NCBI GenBank assembly: GCA_937124965.1 | Contig: CAKZLB010000039.1 | Coordinates: 62,001-126,000, forward strand | DNA: 64,000 nucleotides | Source of the DNA: an uncultured Bacteroidota bacterium | GTDB lineage: Bacteria; Bacteroidota; Bacteroidia; NS11-12g; UBA9320 | Direction: 5' to 3' | Shown: positions 9,601-17,832 of the stretch, piece by piece | Layout of the letters: each line of letters begins with the position of its first letter | Position numbering within the stretch: position 1 is the stretch's first letter | Translations under genes and position numbers: made by a program | Notes under the pieces: generated by a model | What the model saw: the letters and a program-made list of their open reading frames with translations, nothing else | What the model was told of the DNA's origin: nothing | Database searches by the model: none

Positions 9601-9821
9601 AAAAAAGTTTTCAAGCCCAATTTTTAAAACCAATGGCGATTTCGGTTGCTTACGGTATTGGTATTGCAACTGTGCTAACATTAATTGTTCTTCCAGTTAT
9701 TTTGCTTGTGTTGAACGACGTTCGTGTTTGGTGGAGCTTTATGTGGCATGGCAAACGAGCAACGAAGGAAGAGGTTGAACCTGCATTACGAGAATTAAAA
9801 GCGGATAACGATGCGGAATAA
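6666..9821 (+). CDS. RND family efflux pump, inner-membrane subunit
   Basis: The 1,051-residue protein has the usual AcrB-type layout: a first membrane helix (about 8-30) after ISFFIKYPITANVV, a large periplasmic loop starting with SSFFPIIPSRIINIQLVYPG, membrane segments 2-6 containing the paired acidic residues in GILVDDAIVIAEN, a second loop, and helices 8-12 with GIIVNDSLVLVTK. The paired aspartates in helix 4 are the proton-relay residues of the family. The start is best placed at the GTG at 6666, one base after the adaptor stop; an in-frame TTG at 6636 would overlap the adaptor and add an unrelated hydrophilic peptide. The sequence is closer to the general drug/hydrophobe (HAE-like) pumps than to metal pumps, which is inferred from overall motif pattern only. 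Confidence 0.9.
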   Translation: MKKLISFFIKYPITANVVMVLLILFGTISYFQLNSSFFPIIPSRIINIQLVYPGSSPEEIEEGVVVKIEEELKGVSGVERITSNSQENAATITVEVEKGYETSIALEDVKNAVNAINSFPEGLEKPIVVLRENTNPTVTFALSGAGLDLLTLKQFARQVESDLLSHEGISKVELSGFPEEEIEVALSEDAMKAFNVRFDQISTAIRSSNIDVTGGTIKTPEEDLLIRGRNKGYYAHELEAIVVKSTQDGKLVRLGDVATVRDKWADNPNKNIVNKELGVEIVVSSTDDQNLMANAEYVREYIDEFNEKNTRLKATLISDRSVTLNERRDLLVRNGGQGMLLVLLLLALFLNIRIAFWVAVGIPISFFGMIVLAAYVGVTINVISLFGMIIVLGILVDDAIVIAENIFHHYEKGKSALRAAVDGTLEVITAVLSAVFTTIIAFSFFFMVDGRAGDFFSELAFVVIATLLVSLIEALIILPAHMAHSKALASGAKTKNRLERFTDKMMYYLRDKIYSPVLRYCINNKLLTMTIAFCAITLTIGAFQGGVIKSTFFPFIERDDLSIVVNMPSGTREQITESKLKQVENAVSRVNEKYRLKRKDSLDIVDNVVLKVGPSTHTGVVNVSLLKGETRGIPAFEIENAIREETGLIVGAEKVTFGTASAFGKPVSVTLLSRDYEQLNLAKDEVKEAMSSFSELKDVVENIQPGPQEIRLKLKDKAHLLGLTEATILGQIRQGFFGQEVQRLQRGVDEVKVWVRYNESNRSSVKNLEDMRIRTQTGEQYPLKELATYTKERGVIGINHIDAQREITVEADIIGPQVSAPDVIEDLRSNYVTQILAKYPQVTPLYEGQNREAAKTQKSSKTALPVVLILIISLIIFTFRSVGQTLAIFALIPFSLVGVAWGHYVHSNQLSILSFLGIVALVGIIVNDSLVLVTKLNSFLKDGKRFKDAVFEAGYTRFRAIFLTSATTIAGLAPLIFFEKSFQAQFLKPMAISVAYGIGIATVLTLIVLPVILLVLNDVRVWWSFMWHGKRATKEEVEPALRELKADNDAE

Positions 9822-11124
9822 AATATTATTAAGTGTATTGCTATTTGGAGCGTCTCAGTTGTCTGCTCAAGTATCAACGAATGTGTATACCATTGATTAC
9901 TGCATTCAACAAGTCTTAAACAACAATTTCGACGTTGAGGCATCTAGGTATGACGCGGAAATAGCAAAACAGTCAGCAACCAAAGGCAATGCAGGATTGT
10001 TGCCTAATGTGTCGTTAAGTGGTGGTGCAAACTATAGTAATAACAATACTGAATTGATCTTTGCTGGAGGTATTCCTCCAACGAATGTGGATGGTGCTCA
10101 GAGTACAAGCTATAACGGTAGCGTAGGTGTTAGCTACACAGTTTTTAATGGTTTTGCTAATTTGAGTAATTATGACCGCTTGATGCTTAACGAGCAATTA
10201 AGTGTAACACAGTTGCGACTTACCATAGAAAATGCGGTAATAACAGTAATTGGTTTATACCTTGATCTTGCAAAATCACAAGAAGACTTGAACGCCTTAA
10301 ATGAAACATTGACTATTTCCCGAACTCGGTTGAAAAGAGCAGAGGTTTCAAGTGAACTTGGAGTATCAAACTCTTTATCATTACTTAATGCGACTGTCGA
10401 TTTTAACACAGATAGCGTGAATGTTTTGTCAATCAAAAATCAAATTGGGGCATTAAAAAGACAGATGAATTTTTTGATGGGGAATGATATTAATAATGAT
10501 TTTAATGTAGAAACATCTATAAAGTCGTTTAACGATTTATCTCTTGCAGATATACTTTCACAAGCTAAAACGAATAACGTTCTATCGGTCTTAACGACAT
10601 TAGGAGAGCGAGTGTCCGAAGTTGATAGTAGGTTAGCTAAGGCGAATCAGTACCCGACTGTTTCAGTTAATACGAGTTACGGACTAAATAGCTCTCGAAA
10701 TGGGGCTGGAATTGTCTTAGAACAAAACAACATTGGTTTTGCTGGTGGTTTGTCAATCAGTATTCCGGTGTTCTCTGGTGGTCGGACTAAAATTGCTATT
10801 GCAAATGCAGAGAGCCAATTAGCAAAGAGTGAAACGGTTAAAAAACAAAACGACTTTCTAATTGAAAAAGAAGTTTTTGATTATTGGAATAACTATGTGT
10901 ACTTTCAAAAAGCACTTGAGTTGGAACAGAAAAATATTCAAACAGCTTTGCTGAATGAACGCAGATCAGAGGATGCATTTAAGCTTGGGCAGATTACATC
11001 TGTAGAATTTCGCCAGGCGCAATTGGCTTTGTTAGCATCAAAAAATAGAGTCAATGCGGCAAAGTATAACCTGAAAAAGGCCGAATATCAACTAATCCGC
11101 TTAAAAGGAGATTTAGTAAAATGA
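9811..11124 (+). CDS. TolC family outer-membrane efflux channel
   Basis: The protein has a 20-residue signal peptide ending SQLSAQ and two homologous halves of long coiled-coil helices plus beta-strands, as in TolC. Recognisable parts are the early YCIQQVLNNNFDVEASR helix, a NLSLSGGANYS-like first barrel segment, and the second-half GGLSISIPVFSGGRTK and AFKLGQITSVEFRQAQ segments. It overlaps the pump gene by 11 bp and completes the tripartite efflux machine: adaptor, pump and channel. The 437-residue length is normal. Confidence 0.9.
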   Translation: MRNKILLSVLLFGASQLSAQVSTNVYTIDYCIQQVLNNNFDVEASRYDAEIAKQSATKGNAGLLPNVSLSGGANYSNNNTELIFAGGIPPTNVDGAQSTSYNGSVGVSYTVFNGFANLSNYDRLMLNEQLSVTQLRLTIENAVITVIGLYLDLAKSQEDLNALNETLTISRTRLKRAEVSSELGVSNSLSLLNATVDFNTDSVNVLSIKNQIGALKRQMNFLMGNDINNDFNVETSIKSFNDLSLADILSQAKTNNVLSVLTTLGERVSEVDSRLAKANQYPTVSVNTSYGLNSSRNGAGIVLEQNNIGFAGGLSISIPVFSGGRTKIAIANAESQLAKSETVKKQNDFLIEKEVFDYWNNYVYFQKALELEQKNIQTALLNERRSEDAFKLGQITSVEFRQAQLALLASKNRVNAAKYNLKKAEYQLIRLKGDLVK

Positions 11125-11729
11125 AAATAATTTGTGTAGGTAGAAATTATAAAAAGCATGCTGAAGAACTTGGAAATCAAGTTCCAAATGAACCTGTAAT
11201 TTTTATGAAACCAGATTCGGCCATTTTGCGACAACGGGATGCATTTTATATCCCAGATTTCTCAAATGATGTACACTACGAAGCTGAAATCGTTGTTAAG
11301 CTAAATCGACTTGGAAAGCGCATTCAAAGCAAATTTGCTTCCAAATATTATGCAGAGTTTACACTTGGGATTGATTTTACAGCGAGAGATGTTCAGTCCA
11401 ATTTAAAAGCTAAAGGGCTTCCTTGGGAAAAAGCCAAAGGGTTTGATAATAGTGCTGTTTGTGGAGATTGGCTGCAGGTTTCAGAATACGACATTAATAA
11501 TTTGTCATTTGAGCTTTACAAAAACGGAGAATGTGTGCAACAAGGAAACACATCAGATATGTTGTTTTCAGTCGATAGTTTAATTGAACATTGCTCGCAA
11601 TATTTTACACTTAAAATCGGTGATCAGATATTTACAGGTACACCCGAAGGCGTTGGACCAGTGACTTCAGGAGATTTGCTAGAAGGCTATATTGAAGGTC
11701 ATAAAGTGTTGAATGTAAAAGTTAAATAA
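11121..11729 (+). CDS. Fumarylacetoacetate hydrolase family protein
   Basis: This compact FAH-fold enzyme (202 residues, YcgM-like) has the family signatures ICVGRNYKKHAEE, IFMKPDSAI, the metal-binding HYEAEIVVKL glutamates, an ARDVQ motif, and GTPEGVGPV near the end. Short FAH proteins hydrolyse acylpyruvates or decarboxylate oxaloacetate; which applies is not visible. Its ATG overlaps the TolC stop by 4 bp, so it is translationally coupled to the efflux operon, an unusual partner. FAH-fold enzymes occur on both sides of the pump genes in this window (see the hydratase at 4702). Confidence 0.85.
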   Translation: MKIICVGRNYKKHAEELGNQVPNEPVIFMKPDSAILRQRDAFYIPDFSNDVHYEAEIVVKLNRLGKRIQSKFASKYYAEFTLGIDFTARDVQSNLKAKGLPWEKAKGFDNSAVCGDWLQVSEYDINNLSFELYKNGECVQQGNTSDMLFSVDSLIEHCSQYFTLKIGDQIFTGTPEGVGPVTSGDLLEGYIEGHKVLNVKVK

Positions 11730-11749
11730 GGGCAGTTTTAAACCTTTTG

Positions 11750-11757
11750 TATCTTTG
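11750..11757 (+). promoter_or_regulatory. -7 box TATCTTTG for the AlkB-like gene
   Basis: TATCTTTG matches TAnnTTTG and lies six bases before the ATG at 11764. The box contains an in-frame TTG at 11755 that is unlikely to be a start if the box is used. It gives the AlkB-like gene its own promoter directly after the efflux operon. Confidence 0.6.
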
Positions 11758-11763
11758 GATATA

Positions 11764-12777
11764 ATGGGTGCAATTAAATATACTTTTTCATATCTATTTA
11801 TTGTCTTAGGCTATTGGAGCCTCATAGGTGAGGGGTTACAAACGTTTGCCCTTGTCATTTTTTCTTTTGTATTGATTCCATTTTTAGAACTAGTTCTTCC
11901 TCCAAATAAATCAGAAAATAGAGTACGTCATTTATGGGTGTACGATCTAGTATTGTATAGTTTAATTCCAATGTATCTGATTCTCTTTGTTTTCTTCCTT
12001 GCAACGATATCAAACGAAACGGACCTAGTCAGCTTAGTCGGTAAAGTTTCTGCCATGGGAATGCTATGTGGTATTTTTGGAATTAATATGGCTCATGAAC
12101 TTGGGCATAGATTGTCGAAAGTAGATCGCTTTTTTGCTCAATTATTACTCGCAACTAGTCAATACACCCATTTCTATATCGAACATAATCGTGGGCATCA
12201 CAAACGAATTGGTACACCCGAAGACCCCGCTACTGCAAGGAAAAATGAAAATTTGTATCGTTTTTGGATTCGAGTAATAAAGGACTCTTATTTATCAGCA
12301 TGGGAACTCGAAAAACAGCGGTTAAAAAGGAGCGGAGTGCCTTATTGGTCAATTAAAAACGCCATGGTTAGGTACGCTGTGGTTCAAATAATTATTGTAA
12401 TTGCCATTTTGTTATTTGGTGGGCCTAAAGTTACGATGTGCTATTTAGCGGCGGCGTTATTCGGCATAATTTTGTTAGAAACGATAAACTATATTGAACA
12501 CTATGGTCTGGTGCGAAAAAAAATCGGCAAAACGGCGTATGAGCGAGTGCAAGTAGTCCATTCGTGGAATTCTGATCATATGCTTGGACGATTCTTACTG
12601 TTTGAACTTACCAGGCATTCACACCATCATGAAAACTCTCTAAAGAAATACCCAGAATTAACGTCAAAAGAAAATGCATCTCAACTGCCAGCAGGATATC
12701 CAGCTATGATGGTCTTAAGCTTGTTTCCACCGTTGTGGTTTCGTGTGATGAACAAGAGACTTCCTTCAAATTCTTAA
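11764..12777 (+). CDS. AlkB-like membrane di-iron hydroxylase (alkane 1-monooxygenase family)
   Basis: The protein shows the full histidine set of integral-membrane fatty acid desaturase/alkane hydroxylases: HELGH(R) , HNRGHHK, NYIEHYGL and RHSHHHENSLKKYPEL, spread between about six hydrophobic segments. NYIEHYGL and the last box are the AlkB-specific forms. Family members use a di-iron centre and a rubredoxin electron donor to hydroxylate terminal carbons of alkanes or other hydrophobic substrates; no rubredoxin gene is adjacent. It starts at the ATG at 11764, 34 bp after the FAH gene. The neighbourhood suggests handling of a hydrophobic compound, but the actual substrate is unknown. Confidence 0.87.
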   Translation: MGAIKYTFSYLFIVLGYWSLIGEGLQTFALVIFSFVLIPFLELVLPPNKSENRVRHLWVYDLVLYSLIPMYLILFVFFLATISNETDLVSLVGKVSAMGMLCGIFGINMAHELGHRLSKVDRFFAQLLLATSQYTHFYIEHNRGHHKRIGTPEDPATARKNENLYRFWIRVIKDSYLSAWELEKQRLKRSGVPYWSIKNAMVRYAVVQIIIVIAILLFGGPKVTMCYLAAALFGIILLETINYIEHYGLVRKKIGKTAYERVQVVHSWNSDHMLGRFLLFELTRHSHHHENSLKKYPELTSKENASQLPAGYPAMMVLSLFPPLWFRVMNKRLPSNS

Positions 12778-12801
12778 CAGCATAAAAAAATTGCGAAATT
12801 A

Positions 12802-13287
12802 CTAACGCCGCAGAATCATTGAAACGTGATCACGTTTTCCTTCTGCACTGCTTACCATTGTTTGACCGTTTTTAAACCCCATTTTTTCAAAGAATGTAGT
12901 GCAATTTTCAGTGGTTTTTACGTGAACAAGGCTTTCTGGAAAAAGTAGATTAACCTGTTCTAAAACGTAGGCAGAGAGTTTGTGTCCCACTCCTTGACCT
13001 TTTGAACTTGGGTCAACCATCAGCCATGAAATATGAGCACTTACATCGTAATCCTCTAGATAAAAGCCGCCACAAGCTACAACATTAAAGTCTTTAAGTA
13101 CTACATAATAGAAGTCGCCAAAGCTATTTGCACTTGCTTGCTTTCCTTGCTCCTGTGCTGTTAACCACCTGTCAAACAACAATTCATCACCATGCCGAAA
13201 GTACGTTGGACAATTGTCTGATAATATTTCCATACAGCGCTGTCGATCGTGCTTGAGATAGCCTCGTATCGTGTATACTGGCCTCAT
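12802..13287 (-). CDS. GNAT family N-acetyltransferase
   Basis: The 161-residue protein has a GNAT core: an HISWLMVDPSSKGQGVGHKL segment containing the acetyl-CoA-binding Q/RxxGxG/A loop (here KGQGVG), preceded by the central strand VVACGGFYL and followed by a late TENCTTFFEKMGFK motif in which the domain's last helix packs. The substrate cannot be told. It is convergent with the AlkB-like gene (24-bp gap) and divergent from the propeller kinase, sharing a 388-bp upstream region. Confidence 0.8.
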   Translation of the reverse strand: MRPVYTIRGYLKHDRQRCMEILSDNCPTYFRHGDELLFDRWLTAQEQGKQASANSFGDFYYVVLKDFNVVACGGFYLEDYDVSAHISWLMVDPSSKGQGVGHKLSAYVLEQVNLLFPESLVHVKTTENCTTFFEKMGFKNGQTMVSSAEGKRDHVSMILRR

Positions 13288-13330
13288 AGAATTATTCGGG
13301 TTGTGGTACGATTAGAATGCCCGGCTGAAA

Positions 13331-13355
13331 CATCCAATTTCTGGTAAATTGGATG
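13331..13355. repeat. Perfect 10-bp inverted repeat, possible operator
   Basis: CATCCAATTT (13331-13340) and AAATTGGATG (13346-13355) are exact reverse complements separated by CTGGT. No T tract follows on either side and it is 44 bp from the GNAT start, so an operator or RNA hairpin in the GNAT leader is more likely than a terminator. Confidence 0.6.
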
Positions 13356-13650
13356 CATTGCAGAAGTAAGTAGCCGGAGTGTTGTAATGTTCATTAACAG
13401 ATGTACTAACTGCGCTAATAAACACTGATTCTTCATAATTAGCTTAGTTTATCTAGGTCGTTTTAGTCGAGAATTTGCCCTCGTATCTTTTAGCTTTTTG
13501 GTATCAGCAAAGATTTCTAAAATTTCTGATCGTTATTTTTTTAAATGATACACGAGGTACATAACTTAGCTCGTGCGGAAAATTCAGGAAAACTGCGGCT
13601 GCTTTATTATTTTTCGGTTGAAATTCAAACGTTTACAAAAAATGAGTTAC

Positions 13651-13658
13651 TACATTTG
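13651..13658 (+). promoter_or_regulatory. -7 box TACATTTG for the first propeller kinase
   Basis: TACATTTG matches TAnnTTTG. It is 17 bases before the TTG start at 13676 and is followed by an AGGGAG sequence that could serve as a ribosome binding site, which is uncommon in this window. Confidence 0.5.
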
Positions 13659-13675
13659 ATGTTTTAGGGAGCAAC

Positions 13676-16591
13676 TTGAAACAGATTATAACGACATTTC
13701 TAGTGCTTACTGCGTCACTAATCTGGGCACAGCAACCATATTTTCAAAAGCTAGAGACGGTAAACGGACTTGCTTCTGACAAGGTCTATTGTGTATTTCA
13801 GGATAGCGAGAATTACATGTGGTTTGGAACAGATGCAGGAGCCTCGAGGTTTGATGGATATGCATTTATAAATTTCGACCATCAACGAAATTTTACCGCT
13901 AATGAGGTATTTGACATTTTTGAAGATAGTCAACGTCGAATTTGGTTTTTATCAGAAAACGGAGAATTCTCTTTTTACAAAAACGATTCGCTTTTCACCT
14001 CAATCAATACTCCGTCATTTCAAAACCTAAATATTCAATCACAAATTACTTCAATTTGGGAAGCACCCAATGGTTTAATTTACATATCCACTCATGCTGA
14101 AGGAATTTTTACGGTTTCAGAATCTTTAGAAGTAAATCATGTCTTTAGTTTGGAGCTTATTTATAAAATCTGGGGAAAAAGAGACGGCACACTGCTGGCT
14201 CTTGGAGAGTTTGGGGTGTATGATTTAACATCTACATCAGTGGATACGCTAGAATTCTATGACTTTTCTGGTCATTATCCACGGTCAACTGTATTTCGAG
14301 ATACACTTTGGATAGCCAGTGGAGACAAAGTGTTTTCATTTTATAATGAACTGGAACTAGAGTTCAAGTTACCACGAGGTTTAGAGTCTACATTTATAAG
14401 GTATCACGATAATAAGTTGGCAATCGGAACAAGGACTGGAAGCTATTTAAATTATGTGCCATACAATACGCTCGGCGAGCCAGACTTGTTAAAGGAGTCC
14501 GTAGTTTCATCGGTGAAATATGATAACGAAAATAACCTGTGGATTTCAACGGTGGGAGACGGAGTTTACCTAAGTACTTCTCCGGAGATTGATATTTTTA
14601 CAACAAAGTCTGGTCTCGCGGTTAATCAGGTTACCTCTCTACTAAAAACTGGGAATTCTACTCTGTGGCTTGGATATCGTGATGGAAGTCACGGAACTCT
14701 TGACGAAAATGGTTTTGAAAATGACCCTCAAAAAACGCCAACAAACGAACCTGTAACGAAAATTGTAGCTAAAGGGGATGGTAGTTTTTGGGTAGTTTCC
14801 AAAACATACATAACAAAAATTTATGTTGACGGGCGCAAAAGGTCAATGAAAATTTTAGGCAATGACTTACTTTTTGAAAATGATTCAGTCTATTTAGCAA
14901 GTAGCAGAGCCTACCATCTATGTCTTGCGGATTTTGAAAAATCATTAGGGAAAACACAAAACGATATTAACCCAATCAACCCTGAATTATTAGAATCTGA
15001 TGTATTGATGCATAGAACCCGAGTTGTTTGCCAAGATAGAAGTGGTCGGGTGTATTTAGGGAGCGACAGAGGATTGTTTGTCAGACAGGCGGGCAAAACC
15101 ACAAGCATGGGGACGACATCAAACGGACTAAATGCATACATCTATGATATCATATTTGACGAGAAAAGAGAGTTGACATATGTTGCTACACGAGGGCAAG
15201 GCTTGGTAGTTATTAATGGAACAACTATTATTAATCGTTTTGATATTTCTAAAAACCTATCATCGAACACCTGTGTTTCACTTGACTTAGACGAAGAAGG
15301 GAATCTGTGGATAGGGACCTCTTTAGGTTTGGATCGAATTACAGACGTTGAGAAGGATACAATGGTGCAACGATACGGGGCATTAATAGGGTTACGACCA
15401 ACTACGGTTTTTGATGTAGAACGGGTTGAAGATGATATTTACATGGCAACGAATATTGGTTTGATGCGCTACCACGTACATAAATTGATGCTTCGTTCTC
15501 CTCAACTTCCTAAGATTCTTAGTGCTACCATAAATTCGACAAACGTTGTCGGGGCGAATGAGCTGAATTTTCTCCGGTATAACCAAAACACCATTCGATT
15601 CGACTTCATTAGTTTGTCTTACAAAAACCTAGGCAACGTTTCTTACTCATACAATTTAAAAGGACACCAAGATGGTTGGCGAATTACAAAAGATAGAACA
15701 ATACAATTTGAATACTTAGAGCCTGGAGAGTATGAATTTCAGGTGAAAACGATCGACGGAAGTGGTATGACAAGTGATGTCGTTACCGTTCCATTGACCA
15801 TTGCTCTTCCATTTTGGAGCACCATTTGGTTTCGAGTTATGACTATTGTGTTTTTTGGTTTTTTGGTTTACATGTTTGGACTCTGGAGATTTAAAAGTTT
15901 AAAGAGCAAGTTAGATTTAGAAAAAGATCTTAGCTTGAAAGAAATTGAGAGACTTGAATTAGAAAAAGCATACTTAGTATCCGAACAAAAAGCTGGAGTT
16001 CTACAGATGAATCCACATTTTGTGTTTAACTCTTTAAATACAATTAAAGGGTATTATGGTCAAGGGAAGTTAAAAGAAGCAAATGGGTTTATTGCAAAAT
16101 TTTCAAAATTGCTTCGTAAGATTCTTGAGAGCAATAAGCCATTAATTCCTATTCAAAAAGAAGCGGATATTTTGAGTTTGTATCTTGATTTAATGCGTAA
16201 CAGATACGATCATGTGTTTGATTACCAAATTATTAATAAGGTAGATGAAAACAAAAACATAATGATTCCACCAATGATTTTACAACCACTTGTAGAAAAT
16301 GCGGTAATCCATGGAATAGCTCCGTTGAATCAGGGTGAAATTGTAATTTCCTTTGAAGTAACAGACACAGATTTAAAATGTTCGGTAACTGACAATGGTG
16401 TTGGATTTAAAAAAACTGCTCAGGATGGGCATCATTCTGTAGCATTAGAAAACATTCAGGATAGGTTGTCTATTTTGTCAAAACAATACAATCATACCTG
16501 TACGATAAAAATAGTTAGTCCGGTATTTCAAGATGAAGAAACTCCAGGAACGTCAATTATCATTAACCTACCGATAAACGAAGTACAATGA
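13676..16591 (+). CDS. Propeller-domain sensor histidine kinase (LytS-like HisKA variant)
   Basis: The protein starts with a signal peptide (cleavage near WAQ, residue 18) and a periplasmic beta-propeller made of two-component regulator propeller repeats (for example VYCVFQDSENYMWFGTDAGA and SLDLDEEGNLWIGTSLGL). A Y_Y_Y domain follows, then a membrane helix near residues 712-735, a coiled coil, and a LytS/YehU-type kinase core: MNPHFVFNSLNTIK with the phospho-acceptor His at about residue 781, the N-box VENAVIHG near 873, and the G-box DNGVGF at 906-911. The start is a TTG with AGGGAG upstream. It overlaps its LytTR partner by 4 bp. The family senses extracellular, often polymeric, ligands, but the ligand is unknown. 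Confidence 0.88.
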   Translation: MKQIITTFLVLTASLIWAQQPYFQKLETVNGLASDKVYCVFQDSENYMWFGTDAGASRFDGYAFINFDHQRNFTANEVFDIFEDSQRRIWFLSENGEFSFYKNDSLFTSINTPSFQNLNIQSQITSIWEAPNGLIYISTHAEGIFTVSESLEVNHVFSLELIYKIWGKRDGTLLALGEFGVYDLTSTSVDTLEFYDFSGHYPRSTVFRDTLWIASGDKVFSFYNELELEFKLPRGLESTFIRYHDNKLAIGTRTGSYLNYVPYNTLGEPDLLKESVVSSVKYDNENNLWISTVGDGVYLSTSPEIDIFTTKSGLAVNQVTSLLKTGNSTLWLGYRDGSHGTLDENGFENDPQKTPTNEPVTKIVAKGDGSFWVVSKTYITKIYVDGRKRSMKILGNDLLFENDSVYLASSRAYHLCLADFEKSLGKTQNDINPINPELLESDVLMHRTRVVCQDRSGRVYLGSDRGLFVRQAGKTTSMGTTSNGLNAYIYDIIFDEKRELTYVATRGQGLVVINGTTIINRFDISKNLSSNTCVSLDLDEEGNLWIGTSLGLDRITDVEKDTMVQRYGALIGLRPTTVFDVERVEDDIYMATNIGLMRYHVHKLMLRSPQLPKILSATINSTNVVGANELNFLRYNQNTIRFDFISLSYKNLGNVSYSYNLKGHQDGWRITKDRTIQFEYLEPGEYEFQVKTIDGSGMTSDVVTVPLTIALPFWSTIWFRVMTIVFFGFLVYMFGLWRFKSLKSKLDLEKDLSLKEIERLELEKAYLVSEQKAGVLQMNPHFVFNSLNTIKGYYGQGKLKEANGFIAKFSKLLRKILESNKPLIPIQKEADILSLYLDLMRNRYDHVFDYQIINKVDENKNIMIPPMILQPLVENAVIHGIAPLNQGEIVISFEVTDTDLKCSVTDNGVGFKKTAQDGHHSVALENIQDRLSILSKQYNHTCTIKIVSPVFQDEETPGTSIIINLPINEVQ

Positions 16592-17340
16592 AAGCAGTAA
16601 TTATAGATGATGAGAAACAAGCCATTGCTTCTTTAAAAATGGAATTAGAAGAAGTTCGCCCAAAAGTTAAGATAGTTGGAACAGCGAATTCTGTTAAAAC
16701 CGGATTGGAACTATTAAACTCAATAACGCCAGATGTCGTTTTTTTGGATATCAGGCTAAAAGATGGCCTTGGTTTTGACGTATTAGCCAATCTAAATAAT
16801 TTCGGAAAGTTTAGAGTTGTGTTTACAACAGCATACGACCAATATGCCTTAAAGGCTTTTAAGCATGGAGTTTTTGACTATTTGCTAAAACCTGTTGATC
16901 AAGAAGACTTACAGGAAACGATTAATAGGCTGCTCGCCGACAAAAAGAAGAACGACTTTCTAATGCCAGAAGAGCAGATGGATCATATCATAAACTTGCC
17001 ATCGAATATTTCAGCTGGAGCAAAAATAGCACTGAATACAACAGAAGGAATCTTTCTTAAAAAAGTAGAAGACATCGTGCACATACAGGCTTATGGTAAT
17101 TATACAAAGCTTTATTTGATCGATTCAGAAAATCCGATGGTTATTTCAAAAACACTTAAAGATTTTGAGGAGTTACTTAAACCAGCAAAGTTTATTCGCA
17201 TTCACAGCTCTCACTTAATAAACATGATACATCTTGAAAGTTTCCATAGTAAAGGTGGTGGTTTCGTAAAAATGTCCAGTGGTGTTTCTTTACCCGTCTC
17301 TGAACGCAAAAAGTCAAACTTAATGGCTGCCATCAAATAG
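16588..17340 (+). CDS. LytTR-family response regulator
   Basis: This is an AlgR/LytR-type regulator: an N-terminal receiver with IDDE acidic residues and the phospho-acceptor Asp54 in VVFLDIRL, followed by a LytTR DNA-binding domain (IHIQAYGNYTKLYLID ... FIRIHSSHLINM ... LPVSERKK). It is translationally coupled to the propeller kinase, which should phosphorylate it. LytTR proteins bind tandem direct repeats upstream of target genes; its targets are not identifiable here. A second kinase/LytTR pair of the same design is at 55456-59051. Confidence 0.9.
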   Translation: MKAVIIDDEKQAIASLKMELEEVRPKVKIVGTANSVKTGLELLNSITPDVVFLDIRLKDGLGFDVLANLNNFGKFRVVFTTAYDQYALKAFKHGVFDYLLKPVDQEDLQETINRLLADKKKNDFLMPEEQMDHIINLPSNISAGAKIALNTTEGIFLKKVEDIVHIQAYGNYTKLYLIDSENPMVISKTLKDFEELLKPAKFIRIHSSHLINMIHLESFHSKGGGFVKMSSGVSLPVSERKKSNLMAAIK

Positions 17341-17345
17341 GAGTA

Positions 17346-17813
17346 TTAAGCACTCTGATAAATCTTAGCTATTCCTGGTTTTTTAGGTGTTACAAACTTT
17401 GATGAAACCGATGGCAAGGCAACAACAATATCGGTAAATATTACCACGGCCAGCGCATGTTGTGGACTTGCTTCTAAATCTACCTTCGAAATATAACAAT
17501 TCATTGATACTCCAGAGTCAAGCAAATTTGCAATAACGATGTTTTCCGTTGAAGGTAAATAACCAAGTTTTACGCCTTTCCAGGTTACACAAACAGCAAA
17601 TGGGTCATACGCATTATCGCGGTCTCGCTCCATTCCAAGAATGTCTCCATTGCGAATTCTGTCTTTTAAATCGACAAACCCATAGTGCATGATTGATTGA
17701 AGAAACCCATTGTAAACTCTAACAGGTTCATTTTTTACGCGCGCTAACCCATTTGGCAACACAACTCCTGAGGCTCCTAAACCTAACTTGTTTAATAATT
17801 CTGATTGATTCAT
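17346..17813 (-). CDS. HIRAN domain protein
   Basis: The central part (about residues 45-115) carries the HIRAN pattern: NGDILGMERDRDNAYDPFAV, then a KGVKLGYLPSTEN strand-turn and a helix IANLL. HIRAN domains recognise 3' ends of single-stranded DNA in HLTF-type remodellers and are found as stand-alone modules in bacteria, often near DNA-repair or defence genes. Here it is alone, 155 residues, with flanks that I do not recognise. It is 19 bp downstream of an unknown gene on the same strand, and that pair is divergent from a WYL regulator, so the three probably work together. A direct biochemical role is not known. Confidence 0.75.
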   Translation of the reverse strand: MNQSELLNKLGLGASGVVLPNGLARVKNEPVRVYNGFLQSIMHYGFVDLKDRIRNGDILGMERDRDNAYDPFAVCVTWKGVKLGYLPSTENIVIANLLDSGVSMNCYISKVDLEASPQHALAVVIFTDIVVALPSVSSKFVTPKKPGIAKIYQSA

Positions 17814-17832
17814 ATTGTTATTGTTAATGATT

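Larger units (their letters stand above)
13288..13675. other. Divergent intergenic region with a perfect palindrome and kinase promoter
   Basis: No gene is seen in this 388-bp gap between the divergent GNAT and kinase genes. It holds the inverted repeat at 13331-13355 and the -7 box at 13651-13658. The remainder is AT-rich and I see nothing else in it. Confidence 0.5.
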
